From NCBI RefSeq assembly GCF_003425685.1, contig NZ_QJKM01000014.1, positions 124,001 through 188,000 of the forward strand: a stretch of 64,000 nucleotides of DNA, written 5' to 3'. The notes beneath the pieces were generated by a model. The model worked only from the letters and a program-made list of their open reading frames with translations. It searched no databases and was not told where the DNA came from. A program made the translations under genes and the position numbers. Of the stretch, positions 8,264 to 17,107 are shown one piece after another. Position 1 is the first letter of the stretch; the number at the start of each line of letters is the position of its first letter. The DNA comes from Rhizobium terrae. GTDB taxonomy: Bacteria; Pseudomonadota; Alphaproteobacteria; Rhizobiales; Rhizobiaceae.

Positions 8264-9152
8264 GCCCGTCATCGTCATCGCCCCGGCAACCAAGCCTCCT
8301 CGCGTCCCGTCACAACTGCGAGGCCTGCTGGCCGAACAGAAAGTGCTGTTCGGCGGTGGCTTCATCTTGCTCCTCGTTGTCATCGCAACCCTTGCGCCTC
8401 TGATCGCACCAAAAGACCCGCTGGAACAGGATCTGATGCTCGGTTCGCTGCCACCCGCCTGGCTCGACGGCGCCGAACCCGGCTATTACCTCGGCACCGA
8501 CGATCTCGGCCGCGACATCCTCTCCCGCCTGATCTACGGCAGCCGGATCGCCTTGCTTGTCGCCTTCGCATCGGCAAGTCTTGCGGCGCTGATCGGCACG
8601 GTGCTCGGCCTGCTGGCCGGTTGGTATGGCGGCTGGACGGACCGGATCATCTCGCGGATCGTGGACATCTGGATGGCTTTCCCGCCGGTCCTGCTCTCCA
8701 TTCTGCTCGTCGCCGTCTTCGGCTCAGGGGTCCATTCGGTCATCGCTGCGATCGTCATCATCGATTGGACCCGCTTTTGCCGCGTGGTCCGTGCCGAAAC
8801 GCTTGCCCAGGCGCAGCTCGACTACATCACCGCCGCCCGCACCGTCGGTTTCCCGCGGTTCAGGATCCTGACGCGAGAAATCTTTCCCAACATCGTGCCC
8901 GTCCTGATCGCTCTAGTCAGTCTCGAAATGGGCATCGCCGTCGTGGTCGAAGCCATCCTCTCCTTCGTCGGGCTCTCGGTCTCTTCAGACACACCCACTT
9001 GGGGCGGCATGATCGCGCAAGGCCGCCAGCTCATCCATCACGCCTGGTGGCTGCTCGTCGCGCCGCTCATCGCGCTCTTCGCCACGGTTCTCGCCTTCAA
9101 CCAGCTCGGCGGCGGCCTGCGCCGGGCACTCGATCCGGTGCTCAAACGATGA
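8256..9152 (+). CDS. Peptide/nickel-type ABC transporter permease (DppC-like)
   Basis: The 298-residue membrane protein is the partner permease. Seen: a proline-rich cytoplasmic N-terminus, a first membrane segment, then LGTDDLGRDILSRLIYGSR, the hallmark periplasmic loop of DppC/OppC proteins, and the EAA loop region TREIFPNIVPVLIALVSLE. The start is the ATG at 8256, which overlaps the end of the DppB-like gene; an in-frame ATG at 8226 would give a deeper overlap and ten extra residues with no family support. The stop overlaps the next ATG as ATGA, indicating translational coupling. Confidence 0.9.
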   Translation: MAEPVIVIAPATKPPRVPSQLRGLLAEQKVLFGGGFILLLVVIATLAPLIAPKDPLEQDLMLGSLPPAWLDGAEPGYYLGTDDLGRDILSRLIYGSRIALLVAFASASLAALIGTVLGLLAGWYGGWTDRIISRIVDIWMAFPPVLLSILLVAVFGSGVHSVIAAIVIIDWTRFCRVVRAETLAQAQLDYITAARTVGFPRFRILTREIFPNIVPVLIALVSLEMGIAVVVEAILSFVGLSVSSDTPTWGGMIAQGRQLIHHAWWLLVAPLIALFATVLAFNQLGGGLRRALDPVLKR

Positions 9153-10009
9153 CGGAGAACCTGCTCACTGTGGCCAATCTCTCCGCCGTCTCCGATCGCG
9201 AAGACGGCGTGCCGGTGCTACGCGACGTCGACCTGACCTTGAGACCAGGCGAGGTGCGCGGCCTCGTCGGCGAAAGCGGTGCCGGCAAATCCACCATCGC
9301 CAAGGCCATCCTCGGTATCCTGCCGCGCACGGTGCGCATCACCGGTGGCCGGATCGATTTCAAGGGCCGTGACCTTCTGGTGATGAAGCCACGGGATCTG
9401 CGCAACATTATGGGCTCGGAAATCGCACTGATCCCGCAGGATCCTCAGACAGCCCTCAATCCCGCTCGCCGCATCGGCTTCCAGCTCGCCGATGGGCTGA
9501 GATTGAAACGGGGCATGTCGGCGAAAATCGCCGAAGCCCGCGCCCTACAGCTCCTCGCCGATGTGCAGATCCGCGATCCTGATCGGATCATGAAAAGCTA
9601 TCCGCATCAGCTTTCCGGCGGCATGCGCCAGCGCGTGCTGATCGCTGCCGCCTTCGCGGTCGATCCTCAGCTGGTCGTCGCCGACGAACCGACGACGGCG
9701 CTCGACGTGACGGTGCAGAAGGAAATCCTCCGCCTCATCCGCCGCATGCAGGAAGCGCATGGCACAGGCGTGCTGTTCGTCACCCACGACCTCGGCATCG
9801 TTGCGCAGATCTGCGATAGCGTGACGCTGCTCTATGCGGGCAAAGTCATAGAGGAAGGCCCGGTACGCGACGTACTCGAAACCCCGCAGCACAATTACAC
9901 CAAGGCCCTCATCGCCGCCGGCCCACGTTATGACAGGCCGGATGCCGGGCTCGAACCTGTGCCGGAAGCCGTCTTCCGCGAACTTCGCCAGGAGATTGGG
10001 ATCGACTGA
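9149..10009 (+). CDS. Peptide-type ABC transporter ATP-binding protein (DppD-like)
   Basis: The 286-residue ATPase has Walker A GESGAGKST near residue 40, Q-loop IPQDPQTALNP, signature LSGGMRQR, Walker B LVVADEPTTALDV and the switch histidine in LFVTHDLGIV. The C-terminus is short and lacks the cysteine-containing cluster region of many DppD proteins. Start: ATG at 9149 in the ATGA overlap with the permease; the same frame is open far upstream, but those residues overlap the permease gene. Known: it pairs with the DppF-like ATPase to drive uptake. Confidence 0.9.
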   Translation: MTENLLTVANLSAVSDREDGVPVLRDVDLTLRPGEVRGLVGESGAGKSTIAKAILGILPRTVRITGGRIDFKGRDLLVMKPRDLRNIMGSEIALIPQDPQTALNPARRIGFQLADGLRLKRGMSAKIAEARALQLLADVQIRDPDRIMKSYPHQLSGGMRQRVLIAAAFAVDPQLVVADEPTTALDVTVQKEILRLIRRMQEAHGTGVLFVTHDLGIVAQICDSVTLLYAGKVIEEGPVRDVLETPQHNYTKALIAAGPRYDRPDAGLEPVPEAVFRELRQEIGID

Positions 10010-10836
10010 TGGACGAGCATCTCCTCACCGCCACCGGCATCGAAGTCACCTATGGCAAGCGCCCAGGCCTGTTCGGCGGCAAGCCCGCGACACCCGTCCT
10101 GCACGGCGTCGATATCCGCATCGGCCGCGGCCAGACGGTGGGAATCGTCGGCGAGTCCGGCTCCGGCAAGACGACGCTCGGCCGCGCGCTGCTGCGCCTT
10201 GTCGATGTGTCCGCCGGAAGTATCGCTTTCGACGGCAAGAACATCACTCATATCCCGGAAGCAGAAATACGGCCGCTGCGCCGGCGCATGCAGATGATCT
10301 TCCAGGACCCCATGGCGTCGCTGAACCCGCGCCACACGATCCGCCGCATCCTCACCGGCCCGTTGTTATTGCACGAACTGGCGAGCGATACGGCATCCGC
10401 CTTGGAGCGCGTGAAGACGGTGCTTGACCGTGTCTCGCTGCCTGCCGCCTGCCTCGACCGATATCCGCACGAACTTTCCGGAGGCCAGCGGCAGCGCATC
10501 GGCATCGCCCGCGCCGTGCTGATGCAGCCGGATTTCGTGCTGGCCGACGAGATCGTCTCCGGCCTCGACGTCTCCACCCAGGCGCAGGCATTGAAACTGC
10601 TGAAGGGGCTTTCCCGAGAGCTCGGGCTGGCCATGGCCTTCATCAGCCACGACCTCTCTGTCATTCGTGCCATCTGCGACTATGTTTATGTGCTGCGGCT
10701 TGGAAGGATTGTCGAGGAGGGTCCTTGTGAGCAGGTCTTCGGAAATCCCGCTGCCGCCTATACCCGCGCGCTTCTCGATGCGATCCCGCTTCCCGAATAC
10801 GATCCGGGCTGGTTGGAGCGAAAAAGCGAAGCTTGA
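10009..10836 (+). CDS. Peptide-type ABC transporter ATP-binding protein (OppF/DppF-like)
   Basis: The 275-residue second ATPase of the importer. Walker A GESGSGKTT, Q-loop IFQDPMASLNPRH, signature LSGGQRQR, a Walker B-type segment FVLADEIVSGLDV (here E-I replaces the usual E-P) and the H-loop FISHDLSV are all present. The start ATG at 10009 overlaps the preceding stop (TGATG). It is the last gene of the first importer operon; 114 bases with a clear promoter separate it from the aryl-CoA gene block. Confidence 0.9.
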   Translation: MDEHLLTATGIEVTYGKRPGLFGGKPATPVLHGVDIRIGRGQTVGIVGESGSGKTTLGRALLRLVDVSAGSIAFDGKNITHIPEAEIRPLRRRMQMIFQDPMASLNPRHTIRRILTGPLLLHELASDTASALERVKTVLDRVSLPAACLDRYPHELSGGQRQRIGIARAVLMQPDFVLADEIVSGLDVSTQAQALKLLKGLSRELGLAMAFISHDLSVIRAICDYVYVLRLGRIVEEGPCEQVFGNPAAAYTRALLDAIPLPEYDPGWLERKSEA

Positions 10837-10877
10837 AAGACCTGTCCGATAAATCAGAAGTCGAGGGAATTATCCGC

Positions 10878-10905
10878 TTGACGGTTTGATCGAACGCCAT
10901 ATAGT
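10878..10905 (+). promoter_or_regulatory. Predicted promoter of the aryl-CoA catabolic operon
   Basis: TTGACG (10878-10883), a 16-base spacer and TATAGT (10900-10905) form a good sigma-70 promoter, start site near 10912. The ATAGTTTAAACTTAAAATAAT operator-like sequence begins inside the -10 box, which suits repression. Confidence 0.55.
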
Positions 10906-10921
10906 TTAAACTTAAAATAAT
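10901..10921. promoter_or_regulatory. TATTTTAA-NN-TTAAAATA operator-like site over the -10 box
   Basis: Read on the minus strand this is TATTTTAA-GT-TTAAACTA, two mismatches from the perfect palindrome at 19698-19721. It contains the ten-base palindrome AGTTTAAACT and covers the -10 box and start site of the catabolic operon. Confidence 0.5.
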
Positions 10922-10950
10922 GAAGAACGGAACCTCAGGAGGATTTGGAT

Positions 10951-13299
10951 ATGCGCATCGTCTGCATCGGTGGTGGTCCCGCAGGTCTTTATTTCGCGCT
11001 CCTGATGAAGAAGTTTCATCCCGAACATTCCGTTTCGGTGATCGAGCGCAACCGGCCCTATGACACGTTCGGCTGGGGCGTGGTTTTCTCCGACGCCACC
11101 ATGGTATCCATGCGCGCATGGGACCCGGAAAGTGCGGCCGAAATCGAGGATGCCTTCAACCACTGGGACGATATCGAACTGCTCTTCAAGGGCACTCGCC
11201 AGCGCACCTCCGGCCACGGTTTCGTCGGCATCGGCCGCAAAAAGCTCTTGAACATCCTGCAGCGCCGCTGCGAGACGCTTGGCGTCGAACTGGTTTTCGA
11301 AACCGAGGCCAACGGCGATCTCGATTACCCGGATGCGGACCTGATCATCGCCTCCGACGGCTTCAACTCGAAGATCCGCAACCGCTACCCCGAAGTCTTC
11401 GAGCCGGACCTCGTGGTGCGCCCGAACCGTTATATCTGGCTCGGCACCAACAAGCTGTTCGACGCCTTCACCTTCGATTTCCGCAAGACGGATCACGGCT
11501 GGTTCCAGGCGCATATCTACAAGTTCGACGACAAGACCTCGACCTTCATCGTCGAGACGACCGAAGAGGCCTATGAAAAGCACGGCCTCGGCCAGATGGA
11601 CCAGCAACAGTCCATCGACTTTTGCCAGGGCCTCTTTTCTGAAGTACTCGAAGGCGCCGAGCTGATGACCAACGCGCGGCATCTGCGCGGCTCCGCATGG
11701 CTGAACTTCAACCGCCTGATCTGCGGCAAGTGGAGCCATTTCAACGGCAACTCGCATGTGGTGCTGATGGGCGACGCTGCCCACACGGCCCATTTCGCGA
11801 TCGGCTCCGGCACCAAGCTGGCGATCGACGACGCGATCGAACTGACCAACCAGTTCAACAAGCTCGGCCATTCCAGGGAGAACATCCCGCAGGTTCTCGA
11901 AACCTATGAGGAAATCCGTCGCGTCGATGTCGCCCGCATTCAGAACGCAGCGCGCAACGCCATGGAATGGTTTGAAGTGGTCGGCCAGCGTTATGCCGAT
12001 ACGCTGGAGCCGGAACAGTTCATGTATTCCATGCTGACCCGCTCCCAGCGCATCAGCCACGAGAACCTGAGGCTGCGTGATCCCGCCTGGCTGGAAGGGT
12101 ACGAGCGTTGGTTCGCCAAGAAAAACGGCCTCGACGTTACCGGCAACGGCCGCACCCTGCCGCCGATGTTCACGCCCTATTCGCTGCGCGACACCCACCT
12201 GCCGAACCGCATCGTCATGTCGCCGATGGCCATGTATTCGGCGAAGGACGGATTGATGGACGATTTCCATCTCGTTCATCTCGGGTCCCGCGCGCTCGGC
12301 GGCGCCGGTCTCGTCTTTGCGGAGATGACCTGCGTTTCGCCGGACGCGCGCATCACGCCCGGCTGCCTCGGCCTCTGGAACGACGAGCAGGCCGCCCGCT
12401 GGAAGCGCTTCGTCAGCTTCGTGCATGAGAACTCCGCCGCCAAGGTCGGGATTCAGCTCGGCCATGCAGGCCGTAAGGGCTCGACCAAGGTGGCCTGGGA
12501 AGGCATCGACCAGCCGATGGAAGAGGGCGGTTGGCCGCTGATCTCGGCCTCGGCGCTTCCCTATCTCAAGAACAGCCAGATTCCGAAGGCGATGGACCGC
12601 GCGGATATGGACCGGGTGAAGGCCGATCATATCCGTGCCGCGCAATATGCGGTCGAGGCCGGCGCCGACTGGCTGGAACTGCACTGCGCCCACGGCTACC
12701 TGCTCTCGAGCTTCCTCTCGCCGCTCACCAATATCCGCACGGACGAATATGGCGGCAGCCACGAGAACCGCGCGCGTTATCCGTTGGAGGTCTTCAAGGC
12801 GATCCGCGAGGCCTGGCCGGAAGGCAAGCCGATCTCGGTCCGCCTGTCCTGCCACGACTGGTTTGAGGGTGGCAACACGCCGGAAGACGCCGCGATCTTC
12901 GCCAGGATGTTCAAGGACGCCGGCGCCGACCTCATCGACTGCTCGTCCGGCCAGGTGTGGAAGGAAGAAAAGCCGGTTTACGGCCGCCTCTTCCAGACGC
13001 CGTTCTCCGACAAGATCCGCAACGAGATCGGCATTCCGACGATCGCCGTCGGTGCGATTTCCGAGGCCGACCATGCCAATTCGATCATCGCCGCCGGGCG
13101 CGCCGATCTCTGCGCCGTCGCCCGTCCGCATCTCGCCGACCCAGCCTGGGTGCTGCACGAGGCGGCCAAGATCGGCCTGACGACCATTCCGTGGCCAAAG
13201 CAGTATTATTCCGGCAAATCGCAATACGAGACCAACCTCGCCCGCGCCGCCGCGGCCGCCGCGCCTCCAGCGGTCGGCCCGACGGCCGTTGCGAAATAG
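10951..13299 (+). CDS. 2-aminobenzoyl-CoA monooxygenase/reductase-type bifunctional flavoprotein
   Basis: The 782-residue product fuses two flavin domains. Residues ~1-385 are a group-A FAD monooxygenase, with GGGPAG at 7-12 and the second FAD motif MGDAAHTAHFAIGSGTK near 285. Residues ~400-760 are an old-yellow-enzyme FMN barrel (IVMSPMAMYSA, GRKGSTKVAWEG, HCAHGYLLSSFLSPLTN). Known: this fusion is 2-aminobenzoyl-CoA (anthraniloyl-CoA) monooxygenase/reductase, which hydroxylates and reduces the ring without ring-cleavage dioxygenase. Database homologues are also called salicylyl-CoA 5-hydroxylase/oxidoreductase, but no gentisate ring-cleavage gene is here. Start: ATG at 10951 with AGGAGG eight bases upstream; an in-frame TTG at 10945 is less likely. 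It leads the catabolic operon. Confidence 0.9.
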   Translation: MRIVCIGGGPAGLYFALLMKKFHPEHSVSVIERNRPYDTFGWGVVFSDATMVSMRAWDPESAAEIEDAFNHWDDIELLFKGTRQRTSGHGFVGIGRKKLLNILQRRCETLGVELVFETEANGDLDYPDADLIIASDGFNSKIRNRYPEVFEPDLVVRPNRYIWLGTNKLFDAFTFDFRKTDHGWFQAHIYKFDDKTSTFIVETTEEAYEKHGLGQMDQQQSIDFCQGLFSEVLEGAELMTNARHLRGSAWLNFNRLICGKWSHFNGNSHVVLMGDAAHTAHFAIGSGTKLAIDDAIELTNQFNKLGHSRENIPQVLETYEEIRRVDVARIQNAARNAMEWFEVVGQRYADTLEPEQFMYSMLTRSQRISHENLRLRDPAWLEGYERWFAKKNGLDVTGNGRTLPPMFTPYSLRDTHLPNRIVMSPMAMYSAKDGLMDDFHLVHLGSRALGGAGLVFAEMTCVSPDARITPGCLGLWNDEQAARWKRFVSFVHENSAAKVGIQLGHAGRKGSTKVAWEGIDQPMEEGGWPLISASALPYLKNSQIPKAMDRADMDRVKADHIRAAQYAVEAGADWLELHCAHGYLLSSFLSPLTNIRTDEYGGSHENRARYPLEVFKAIREAWPEGKPISVRLSCHDWFEGGNTPEDAAIFARMFKDAGADLIDCSSGQVWKEEKPVYGRLFQTPFSDKIRNEIGIPTIAVGAISEADHANSIIAAGRADLCAVARPHLADPAWVLHEAAKIGLTTIPWPKQYYSGKSQYETNLARAAAAAAPPAVGPTAVAK

Positions 13300-13308
13300 G
13301 ACCCGGCC

Positions 13309-14106
13309 ATGAGCGACGCGACTTCGGCCAGGCTCGCCAACCGTCATGCCCTCGTCACCGGCGCGGGCAGCGGCATCGGCGCTGCGATAGCGACCGCGCT
13401 GGTGGAAGCCGGTGCGCGCGTGACGCTGGCTGGACGGCGGGCGGAACCGCTGGAGGCATTGGCCGAAAAGCTGGGTAAGGAGAAGGTCTGCGTCGTTGCC
13501 GGTTTGGATGTGACTGATCCGGCTGCAATCGAAAGCGGTCTGAAGACGGCGCGCGAAACATTCGGCCCGGTCGATATCCTCGTCAACAATGCCGGCGAAG
13601 GCCCGAGCGCGCCCTTCGAGAAGACGTCACTTGAGATGTGGAACCGGGTCATGTCGGTGGATCTGACTGGCGTCTTTCTCGTGACCCAGGCCGTGCTGCT
13701 CGACCTGAAAACCTATGGCGCCGGCGCCCGCATCATCAACATCGCCTCGACGGCAGGGCTGACGGGTTACGCCTATGTCTCGGCCTATGTCGCCGCCAAG
13801 CATGGCGTCGTCGGCCTCACCCGCTCGCTGGCGCTGGAGCTGGCGAAGACCGGCATCACCGTCAACGCCGTCTGCCCCGGCTTTACCGATACGCCCCTGA
13901 TCGCCCGTTCGATCGAGACGATCGTTGCCAAGACCGGGCGGACCGAAGCACAGGCACGACAAGAATTTACCAAGAGCAACCCGCAAGGGCGGCTGGTGAA
14001 GCCGGAGGAGGTTGCGGATGCGGTTCTATGGCTGGCATCGCCGGGTGCGGCATCGATCAATGGGCAGGCAATCGCGGTTGCCGGGGGAGAAATCTTGGCA
14101 GGCTAG
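13309..14106 (+). CDS. Short-chain dehydrogenase/reductase, probably acting on a hydroxyacyl-CoA
   Basis: A classical SDR of 265 residues: NAD(P)-binding TGAGSGIG near residue 18, NNAG, catalytic Ser in NIASTAG, and the Y-x-x-x-K pair in SAYVAAKHG, then PGFTDTPLI. Length is normal. It begins nine bases after the monooxygenase/reductase gene and is in the same operon. Its likely role is to oxidise or reduce a ring or side-chain hydroxyl made from the dearomatised CoA ester, for example as a 3-hydroxyacyl-CoA dehydrogenase. Which hydroxyl it acts on cannot be told from sequence, and a separate 3-hydroxyacyl-CoA dehydrogenase domain occurs at 17486-19468. Confidence 0.85.
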   Translation: MSDATSARLANRHALVTGAGSGIGAAIATALVEAGARVTLAGRRAEPLEALAEKLGKEKVCVVAGLDVTDPAAIESGLKTARETFGPVDILVNNAGEGPSAPFEKTSLEMWNRVMSVDLTGVFLVTQAVLLDLKTYGAGARIINIASTAGLTGYAYVSAYVAAKHGVVGLTRSLALELAKTGITVNAVCPGFTDTPLIARSIETIVAKTGRTEAQARQEFTKSNPQGRLVKPEEVADAVLWLASPGAASINGQAIAVAGGEILAG

Positions 14107-14147
14107 TCGGCCGGACATGAACCAAGAAACGAAGCTGGGAGATCGAG

Positions 14148-14594
14148 ATGAAACTGGAAAAGGGCATAACCGAGAACGGTAGCGGATATAACGGCACCAG
14201 CTGGAATATCCTGGGCCAGGTCTATTTTCCGAAGGCGGTCTGCGACGACACCTTCGCCTTCGAGACCAACAGCCTGCCAGGGCAATTCGTACCTGTGCAT
14301 ATCCACCCCACTCAGGACGAGTTTATCCTTGTGCAGGAAGGGGAACTCGATCTGAAACTCGACGGCCAATGGGTCAAGGCAAAGGCCGGCGATCTGGTCC
14401 GCATGCCGCGCGGCATTCCCCACGGTTACTTCAACAAGTCCGACAAGCCGTGCCGGGCACTCTTCTGGGTCTCGCCGGCCCGCAGACTCCACCAACTTTT
14501 CGAAGAACTGCACGAGATGACCGATGTGGAGGAAATCGTGAAGGTTTCCGCCGCCCACGAGGTGGATTTCCTGCCACCCTCCACCAATGACTGA
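14148..14594 (+). CDS. Small cupin-domain protein of unknown role in the aryl-CoA operon
   Basis: A 148-residue single-domain cupin. The metal-binding signature is visible as VHIHPTQDEFILVQEG, with two histidines and a glutamate, plus a second histidine motif in PRGIPHGYFNKSD. Small cupins of this type may be metal-dependent oxygenases, isomerases or hydrolases, or only bind a small ligand. Because it sits between the SDR and the enoyl-CoA hydratase genes, a role on a pathway intermediate is likely. It is too small and too divergent to call a ring-cleavage dioxygenase. Start: ATG at 14148. Confidence 0.8.
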   Translation: MKLEKGITENGSGYNGTSWNILGQVYFPKAVCDDTFAFETNSLPGQFVPVHIHPTQDEFILVQEGELDLKLDGQWVKAKAGDLVRMPRGIPHGYFNKSDKPCRALFWVSPARRLHQLFEELHEMTDVEEIVKVSAAHEVDFLPPSTND

Positions 14595-14652
14595 CACGGG
14601 AAGTTTTCCCGGCGACTAAAAAGGCGCCTGGTCGAGGAACGGGGAGACGAAC

Positions 14653-15495
14653 ATGAGCGATGTGATGAAAGAGATGAAGCAGGGCTTCCGCGACTATCAA
14701 CCGAAACACTTCCTCTGGGAAGTGAGCGAAAACGGCCGCGTCGCGACGATCCGCCTGAACCGCCCCGAACGCAAGAACCCACTGACCTTCGAAAGTTATG
14801 CGGAGCTGCGCGACCTCTTCCGCGATCTTGCATATGCTTCCGACATTCGCGCCATCGTTCTGACCGGGGCAGGCGGCAATTTCTCTTCCGGCGGAGACGT
14901 CTTCGAGATCATCGAACCGCTGACCCATATGGCAATGCCGGAGTTGCTCGCGTTCACGCGCATGACCGGCGACCTCGTCAAGGCGATGAAGAAATGCCCG
15001 CAGCCGATCGTGGCGTCTGTCGACGGCATCTGCGTCGGCGCCGGCGCCATTCTCGCCATGGCCTCCGACCTGCGGCTCGCGACGCCGCAGGCCAAGACCG
15101 CCTTTCTTTTCACCCGTGTGGGCCTCGCCGGTGCGGATATGGGCGCCTGCGGGATCCTGCCGCGCATCATCGGGCAGGGCCGTGCTGCCGAACTGCTCTT
15201 CACGGGCCGCACGATGAGCGCCGACGAAGGGCAGGACTGGGGCTTTTACAATGCCCTGCACGCGGCCGACAAGGTCGAGGCGGAAGCCGCGAAACTTGCC
15301 CATTCGCTGGCCGACGGACCGTGGTTTGCTCACACGATGACGAAGACCATGCTGAACCAGGAATGGGCGATGGGTATCGAAGAGATGATCGAATCGGAAG
15401 CCCAGGCCCAGGCGATCTGCATGGCCACCAAGGATTTCCGCCGCGCCTTCGAGGCTTTTGCCGAGAAGCGCAAGCCGGTCTTCGAGGGCAACTGA
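14653..15495 (+). CDS. Enoyl-CoA hydratase/isomerase family protein
   Basis: A 280-residue crotonase-fold protein. The CoA-binding region shows GAGGNFSSGGDVFEI, forming the first half of the oxyanion hole, and DGICVGAGAILAMASDLRLA the second. An acidic residue at the usual catalytic Glu position is not obvious: ADMGACGILPRIIG replaces the common G-x-x-P-x-x-G-G. The enzyme may therefore be a ring hydratase, isomerase or hydrolase rather than a simple 2-enoyl-CoA hydratase. An N-terminal extension of about 20 residues precedes the fold. Start: ATG at 14653 with GGGGAG nine bases upstream. The stop overlaps the acyl-CoA dehydrogenase start (TGATG). Confidence 0.87.
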   Translation: MSDVMKEMKQGFRDYQPKHFLWEVSENGRVATIRLNRPERKNPLTFESYAELRDLFRDLAYASDIRAIVLTGAGGNFSSGGDVFEIIEPLTHMAMPELLAFTRMTGDLVKAMKKCPQPIVASVDGICVGAGAILAMASDLRLATPQAKTAFLFTRVGLAGADMGACGILPRIIGQGRAAELLFTGRTMSADEGQDWGFYNALHAADKVEAEAAKLAHSLADGPWFAHTMTKTMLNQEWAMGIEEMIESEAQAQAICMATKDFRRAFEAFAEKRKPVFEGN

Positions 15496-16670
15496 TGGCC
15501 GCGCCCACCACCCTCAAAGGCCCCGGCCGCGATTTCCTTGATTGGCCGTTCTTCGACGAAAGCCACAAGGTGCTCGCCGAGAGGCTTGATGCGTTCACGG
15601 CGTCCGGCGCGCTCAGCCATATCGACCATTCGAATACGGATGGCGCCTGCCGGGCGATCGTGAAGGCGCTGGGCGAGGCCGGCCTTCTGGATGCCGCGAC
15701 CGGCGCCGGCGGCAGCCGGTCGATCGATAGCCGCGCCGCTTGCCTGACGCGTGAAACGCTTGCCTGGCATGACGGATTAGCGGACTTCGCCTTCGCCATG
15801 CAGGGGCTCGGCACGGGGGCGATCGGCCTGTCCGGTTCGGAGGAATTGCGCGGCGCGATTTTGCCGAAAGCACAGTCCGGCGAATGGATTTCCGCCTTCG
15901 CGCTGTCGGAAAAGGAAGCCGGCTCGGATGTCGCGGCCATGGCCTGCGCCGCCCGCAGGCAGGGCGGCGATTATGTCCTCGACGGAGAGAAGACCTGGAT
16001 TTCCAACGGCGGCATCGCCGATGTCTATACGGTCTTCGTTCGTACCGGCGAGGCGCCCGGCACGCGCGGCATCTCCGCCTTCGTGGTCTTCGCTGACGAT
16101 CCGGGCTTTTCGATCGCCGAACGCATCGATGTGATCGCCCCGCATCCCTTGGCGACGATCCGCTTCGAGAACTGCCGCATTCCCGCCTCGCGACTGCTCG
16201 GCGCCCCCGGCGAGGGTTTCAAGATCGCCATGCGGACGCTCGATATTTTTCGCGCTTCGGTCGCCGCGGCCGCGCTCGGCTTTGCCAAGCGCGCACTGGA
16301 CGAGGCGGTCGCCTATGCCAAGGTGCGGCCGATGTTCGGTGATCACCTCTCCGACCTGCAGCTTACCCAGGCCGCTTTCGGCGATATGGCGGCTCAGATC
16401 GATGCCGGCGCCCTTTTGACCTATCGCGCCGCCTGGCGCCGCGACGTGCAGGGTTTGCCGACCACCAAGGAAGCCGCCATGGCGAAGATGGTCGCGACCG
16501 AAAATGCACAGCAGGTCATCGATCGCGCGGTTCAGATTTTCGGCGGCCGCGGCGTCAGGAGCGGTGAGATCACCGAAAGCCTCTATCGCGAGATTCGCGC
16601 GCTGCGCATCTACGAGGGAGCCACCGAGGTGCAGAAACTCATCATCGCACGCGAACTTCTGAAGGCGTGA
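15495..16670 (+). CDS. Acyl-CoA dehydrogenase
   Basis: The 391-residue flavoenzyme has all family landmarks: LSEKEAGSDVAAM (FAD contact), TWISNGGIADVY, the RP-FGDHLSDLQLTQ segment, QIFGGRGV and the C-terminal IYEGATEVQKLIIAREL, where the glutamate of YEGAT is the expected catalytic base of short- and medium-chain enzymes. Electrons would go to ETF; no ETF genes are in the window. Start: ATG at 15495 overlapping the previous stop; earlier in-frame starts lie inside the hydratase gene. In this operon it probably desaturates an alicyclic CoA ester or its ring-opened product. Confidence 0.9.
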   Translation: MAAPTTLKGPGRDFLDWPFFDESHKVLAERLDAFTASGALSHIDHSNTDGACRAIVKALGEAGLLDAATGAGGSRSIDSRAACLTRETLAWHDGLADFAFAMQGLGTGAIGLSGSEELRGAILPKAQSGEWISAFALSEKEAGSDVAAMACAARRQGGDYVLDGEKTWISNGGIADVYTVFVRTGEAPGTRGISAFVVFADDPGFSIAERIDVIAPHPLATIRFENCRIPASRLLGAPGEGFKIAMRTLDIFRASVAAAALGFAKRALDEAVAYAKVRPMFGDHLSDLQLTQAAFGDMAAQIDAGALLTYRAAWRRDVQGLPTTKEAAMAKMVATENAQQVIDRAVQIFGGRGVRSGEITESLYREIRALRIYEGATEVQKLIIARELLKA

Positions 16671-17107
16671 AAACAGTGGCTTATACGACATCCCGCCGGC
16701 TGAATTTCGGAGATTGCGATCCATCCGGCATCGCCTATTTCCCGTCTTATCTCAACATTCTGGTGGGAGTGTACGAGGAATTCTTCCGGGTGACCGGCTT
16801 TCCTTGGCCGGAGATGATCAACGAACGGAAAGTGGGCCTTCCCACGATAACGCTTGACCTCACTTTCACGAGCCCCGGCTTTCACGGTGACCTGATGGAT
16901 TTCACCGTCAAGGTCGTCCGGATCGGCAACAGTTCGGCCGACCTTGAACATGAGGTACGAGCCGGCGACCGGCTGCTCTGGACCGCAAGGCAGCGGCTTG
17001 TCGCTACCTCCCTGGAAACCCATAAAGCCTGCCAATGGCCGGACGATATGCGCGCAGCGCTGACACAGCATTTGGAGAAGAATGATGCACACGATTCTGC
17101 AGCCTGA
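16667..17107 (+). CDS. 4-hydroxybenzoyl-CoA-thioesterase-type hotdog protein
   Basis: The 146-residue hotdog-fold protein carries NFGDCDPSGIAYFPSYL near residue 13, the D-x-x-G-I/V motif whose Asp is catalytic in Pseudomonas-type 4-hydroxybenzoyl-CoA thioesterases. It starts at GTG 16667 in a GTGA overlap with the acyl-CoA dehydrogenase stop; a second in-frame GTG lies at 16676. Such enzymes release CoA from stalled or toxic aryl-CoA esters, so here it may be a safety valve for 2-aminobenzoyl-CoA or analogues. Its end overlaps the RidA gene. Confidence 0.85.
   Translation: MKTVAYTTSRRLNFGDCDPSGIAYFPSYLNILVGVYEEFFRVTGFPWPEMINERKVGLPTITLDLTFTSPGFHGDLMDFTVKVVRIGNSSADLEHEVRAGDRLLWTARQRLVATSLETHKACQWPDDMRAALTQHLEKNDAHDSAA

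Noticed and set aside
10912..13347. Minus-strand frame of 811 codons opposite the aminobenzoyl-CoA flavoprotein
   Set aside because: No domain motif is visible and the plus strand encodes a complete two-domain flavoenzyme with an ideal SD; it is an antisense shadow.
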